A DNA stretch of 8,460 nucleotides from NCBI GenBank assembly GCA_028705785.1, contig JAQWCT010000109.1, forward strand, positions 1-8,460, written 5' to 3'. This stretch comes from Sulfurospirillaceae bacterium. GTDB lineage: Bacteria; Campylobacterota; Campylobacteria; Campylobacterales; Sulfurospirillaceae. The position numbers were made by a program, and so were the translations under genes. Positions within the stretch are counted from its first letter, which is position 1. Each line of letters starts with the position of its first letter. The notes under the pieces were generated by a model that was not told the DNA's origin, searched no databases, and saw only the letters and a list, made by a program, of their open reading frames with translations. Below, in pieces: positions 6,643 through 8,460 of this stretch.

Positions 6643-7236
6643 ATGCAAATTAAGCATAAAGCGTGTGGAAGTTACGGTACGAATTGTTATATTGTTTCTA
6701 TTAATGATAAAGATATTATTATTGACCCTGGAATGGACGCTGTGAATTGGGTGAGTAAAAATGTGCATAATCCAATTGCTATTTTAAATACGCATGGACA
6801 CTTTGACCATGTATGGAGTAATGCTGAGCTGTCTTTAAAGTTTAATATTCCCATCTATGCACCCAAAAATGATATCTTTATGCTCGAAAATGACCCTTTT
6901 TCTCAAGGCACACCTCAAAGTCATGCTAATTTTGTGGTTGATGGTGATGAAACATTGGATATTGATGGTATTGGCGTTAAATTTTTTCTTTTTCCAGGAC
7001 ATACACCAGGATGTAGTTGCATTTTGATTGGAGAGGCACTTTTTAGCGGAGATTTTATCTTTAAAAACTCTATTGGAAGATTTGATTTTCCCTATAGTGA
7101 TGCAAAACAGATGCAACAAAGTTTAGAAAAATTTTTAAAAATAGAGGCCAATTGGGATATATATCCAGGGCATGGTGATAAAACTACGCTCAAGGAGGAG
7201 CAAAAAAATGTGCCTTATTGGTTTAATTATCTCTGA
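6643..7236 (+). CDS. metallo-beta-lactamase-fold hydrolase (glyoxalase II / YcbL-like)
   Basis: A 197-residue cytoplasmic protein of the metallo-beta-lactamase fold. All ligands of a two-metal centre are visible: THGHFDH (His51, His53, Asp55, His56), GHTPG (His120), FSGDFIF (Asp137) and YPGHGDKT (His177). IGRFDFP after the Asp and the short C-terminus are like E. coli YcbL and other small glyoxalase II-type proteins, which lack the C-terminal helical domain of true GloB. The substrate is probably a thioester such as S-lactoylglutathione or a related thiol conjugate, but this cannot be read from sequence. ATG at 6643 is chosen because AAAGAG sits six bases before it; the in-frame TTG at 6637 directly abuts that site. 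It diverges from nadE, the same neighbour I recall for Cj0809c in C. jejuni. Its end overlaps the convergent hotdog gene by 10 bp. Confidence 0.9.
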   Translation: MQIKHKACGSYGTNCYIVSINDKDIIIDPGMDAVNWVSKNVHNPIAILNTHGHFDHVWSNAELSLKFNIPIYAPKNDIFMLENDPFSQGTPQSHANFVVDGDETLDIDGIGVKFFLFPGHTPGCSCILIGEALFSGDFIFKNSIGRFDFPYSDAKQMQQSLEKFLKIEANWDIYPGHGDKTTLKEEQKNVPYWFNYL

Positions 7237-7787
7237 AAATCTTTAGGATTAAAGTTGGCTTGAAGGTCTCTTATGGTGGTTTTTAAGATATGATTTTCCA
7301 ATAAAATGGCCTGAAAAATTCCTTCAAAAACTTTAATTTCATTGATTTTGCCAACAACTTTGATTTCTCTTTTTCGTGCTTCTTCAAATCTACCTTTAGC
7401 TTCAAATTCGATGATGTCACCTAGTTTTGCGGGTGCAAGAAATTTTGATCTACAACCAATCACCACAACATTCTCTTCATTGATAGAAGCAACGGCAGCA
7501 TATTCTGCGGAGCCAAAAATAAATCCATTGTGAATAAGTCCAAAATCATCCACGGTCATCTCTTGGGTTGTTTGCAAGATGACTTTTGAAAAGCCTTTTT
7601 TAAGGTCTGTGAGATTTCCAACAAGCGAATTTTTGATTTTGGCATGGGTTAGGAGGTCGTCGTTTAAAAAAGCGTTTGCATCAATCGAATCTTCTTCATT
7701 GGTGGCAACATCATCTTCAAAATTTTCGTGTGTATCTAGGATATCACTGAGTGCTTCTGTTGCAAGATTCGATCTACTTTTAGCCAT
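7227..7787 (-). CDS. hotdog-fold protein, Cj0977-like (flagella-coregulated in C. jejuni)
   Basis: A 186-residue soluble protein with two parts. Residues 1-45 are strongly acidic and probably disordered (many Asp/Glu between DILDTHENFEDD and EEDSIDAN). Residues ~46-170 look like a single hotdog domain: GLIHNGFIFGSAEYAAVASIN (split here as GLIHNGFIFG and SAEYAAVASIN, 83-103) forms the central helix, followed by strands SKFLAPAKLGDIIEFEAKG and KREIKVVGKINEIKVFEG. Such domains bind acyl-CoA or act as thioesterases, and the substrate is unknown. Length, architecture and the cmoB neighbour match what I recall of C. jejuni Cj0977, a sigma-28-dependent non-flagellar protein needed for virulence. The ATG has TAAGGA (minus strand, 7795-7800) seven bases upstream. 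It lies 42 bp after cmoB with its own likely promoter in between. Confidence 0.8.
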   Translation of the reverse strand: MAKSRSNLATEALSDILDTHENFEDDVATNEEDSIDANAFLNDDLLTHAKIKNSLVGNLTDLKKGFSKVILQTTQEMTVDDFGLIHNGFIFGSAEYAAVASINEENVVVIGCRSKFLAPAKLGDIIEFEAKGRFEEARKREIKVVGKINEIKVFEGIFQAILLENHILKTTIRDLQANFNPKDFQR

Positions 7788-7817
7788 TAAAAAGTCCTTA
7801 ATTTATTCTTTAGGCTC

Positions 7818-7845
7818 AAATCGACCAATTTATCGTTTTGCTTTA
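7818..7845 (-). promoter_or_regulatory. candidate sigma-28 (FliA) promoter of the hotdog gene
   Basis: On the minus strand TAAAGCAA (7838-7845) is followed after 12 bases by GTCGATTT (7818-7825). The classical sigma-28 consensus is TAAAGTTT, 11 bases, GCCGATAA, and Campylobacter -10 boxes often read CGATAT or CGATTT. The -35 half lies within the last codons of cmoB. A start near 7810 would give a leader of about 23 bases carrying the TAAGGA site. Spacing is one base longer than the ideal. Confidence 0.5.
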
Positions 7846-8460
7846 ATGTAGACTCTTTGAGGTGCTCCATAACCTTCAATGGTAAGGTTTGGGTTATTTG
7901 GGTCTAGGAAATTTTCTAAACTTTCGCCTTGTATCCACGCGGTTTTGCGCTGTTCATTAGCATCTGTTTTTTTAATCTCAAGTATTTCAATATCTTTAAA
8001 TTTTGCTCGCTCTAGCCAGTTTTTGAGGGCATTGATGGTGGGGACAAAGTAGACATTGGGTATTTTGGAGTAAGTTTTAGCAGGGCAGAGTGCAACAGGT
8101 TCATCGCCATCTATCATAAAAGTATCTAAGATAAGCTCTCCATTAGGATTGAGTCCATTGTAAAGAGCTTTGAGTGTCGCTACAGGGTCACTTCTATGGT
8201 ATAAAACACCCAAACAAAAGAGCATATCGAACTTGTGTTCGTAAAAAGGAAGATGTTCAACGCCTAGAAGTTCATACACAATGTCGCTTTGAATAAAGTG
8301 GTTGATAAAGTCAAACTGTGTTTTATAAAGGGCTGATGGGTCAAAACCAACCAGTTTTTTGGGCTTTTGTGAGAGCATACGAAAGAGATAATAGCCATTA
8401 TTGCAACCTATATCGCCAACGATCTTGCCCTCTAGGTTAAAATGAGGTTCTAAGAGGTTG
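7830..8460 (-). CDS. cmoB: tRNA U34 carboxymethyltransferase, 5' end outside window
   Basis: CmoB transfers the carboxymethyl group of carboxy-S-adenosylmethionine to 5-hydroxyuridine at tRNA position 34, giving cmo5U, which widens wobble decoding. The frame is open to the window end, so about 209 C-terminal residues are seen. They contain the cofactor-binding loop GKIVGDIGCNNGYYLFRM (for the usual LDVGCGxGYHMWRM), GFDPS, FCLGVLYHRSDPVATL, DTFMIDGDE, NVYFVPTINALKNWLE, EQRKTAWIQGESLENFLDP and EGYGAPQRVYIKAK. This matches E. coli CmoB block for block in its methyltransferase half. The N-terminal part is missing. An internal ATG at 8376-8378 lies just after the cofactor loop and is not the start. 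The next gene on the same strand is the hotdog protein, as I recall for Cj0976-Cj0977. Confidence 0.93.
   Translation of the reverse strand, partial: NLLEPHFNLEGKIVGDIGCNNGYYLFRMLSQKPKKLVGFDPSALYKTQFDFINHFIQSDIVYELLGVEHLPFYEHKFDMLFCLGVLYHRSDPVATLKALYNGLNPNGELILDTFMIDGDEPVALCPAKTYSKIPNVYFVPTINALKNWLERAKFKDIEILEIKKTDANEQRKTAWIQGESLENFLDPNNPNLTIEGYGAPQRVYIKAKR

Noticed and set aside
6835..7119. 94-codon open frame on the minus strand
   Set aside because: Antisense to the metallo-hydrolase gene, over its active-site region; the sense frame has all metal ligands.
7200..7260. Terminator between the convergent metallo-hydrolase and hotdog genes
   Set aside because: No convincing stem with a T-run on either strand.
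7579..7851. 90-codon open frame on the plus strand
   Set aside because: Antisense to the hotdog gene and running into cmoB; no supporting signal.

Overview
The window reads as a chromosomal housekeeping region from a campylobacterotal (epsilonproteobacterial) bacterium. AT-rich, tightly packed genes, protein sequences typical of that class, and gene neighbours I recall from Campylobacter jejuni support this: MBL hydrolase/nadE/lpxK/thrC/kdsB resembles Cj0809c-Cj0813, and cmoB plus a hotdog protein resembles Cj0976-Cj0977. A free-living relative such as Sulfurospirillum is my guess for the genus, but it is inference only. I see no mobile element, phage gene, CRISPR array, rRNA or tRNA.

Layout: positions 1-619 (+) carry the 3' end of dsbD, whose periplasmic thioredoxin-like domain is visible, and a 96-residue unknown gene coupled to it by an ATGA overlap. 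Converging on this pair is a compact six-gene minus-strand cluster, 609-6531, transcribed nadE -> DegT-family protein -> lpxK -> argB -> thrC -> kdsB. Gaps are 9-34 bp or short overlaps, so one operon read from a promoter just upstream of nadE (perfect TATAAT box at 6562-6567) is likely. The 111-bp divergent spacer 6532-6642 also serves a plus-strand metallo-beta-lactamase-fold hydrolase (6643-7236). That gene converges, with a 10-bp overlap, on a second minus-strand pair: a Cj0977-like hotdog protein (7227-7787) and the 3' part of cmoB (7830 to the window end).

Functionally the large cluster mixes lipid A/LPS work (lpxK phosphorylates the lipid A disaccharide, kdsB activates Kdo), amino-acid synthesis (argB, thrC) and NAD synthesis (nadE). 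No obvious rho-independent terminators were found; both convergent gene pairs overlap at their 3' ends.

The most unusual points are: (1) the DegT/DnrJ/EryC1/StrS-family protein beside lpxK has serine where the PLP-binding lysine should be and has lost other active-site signatures, so it may be a non-canonical enzyme or pseudoenzyme tied to the envelope; (2) a good match to a sigma-28 (FliA) promoter lies before the Cj0977-like gene, which in C. jejuni is co-regulated with flagella; (3) the palindrome TACATGTA occurs four times in the first 3.9 kb, in different reading frames.
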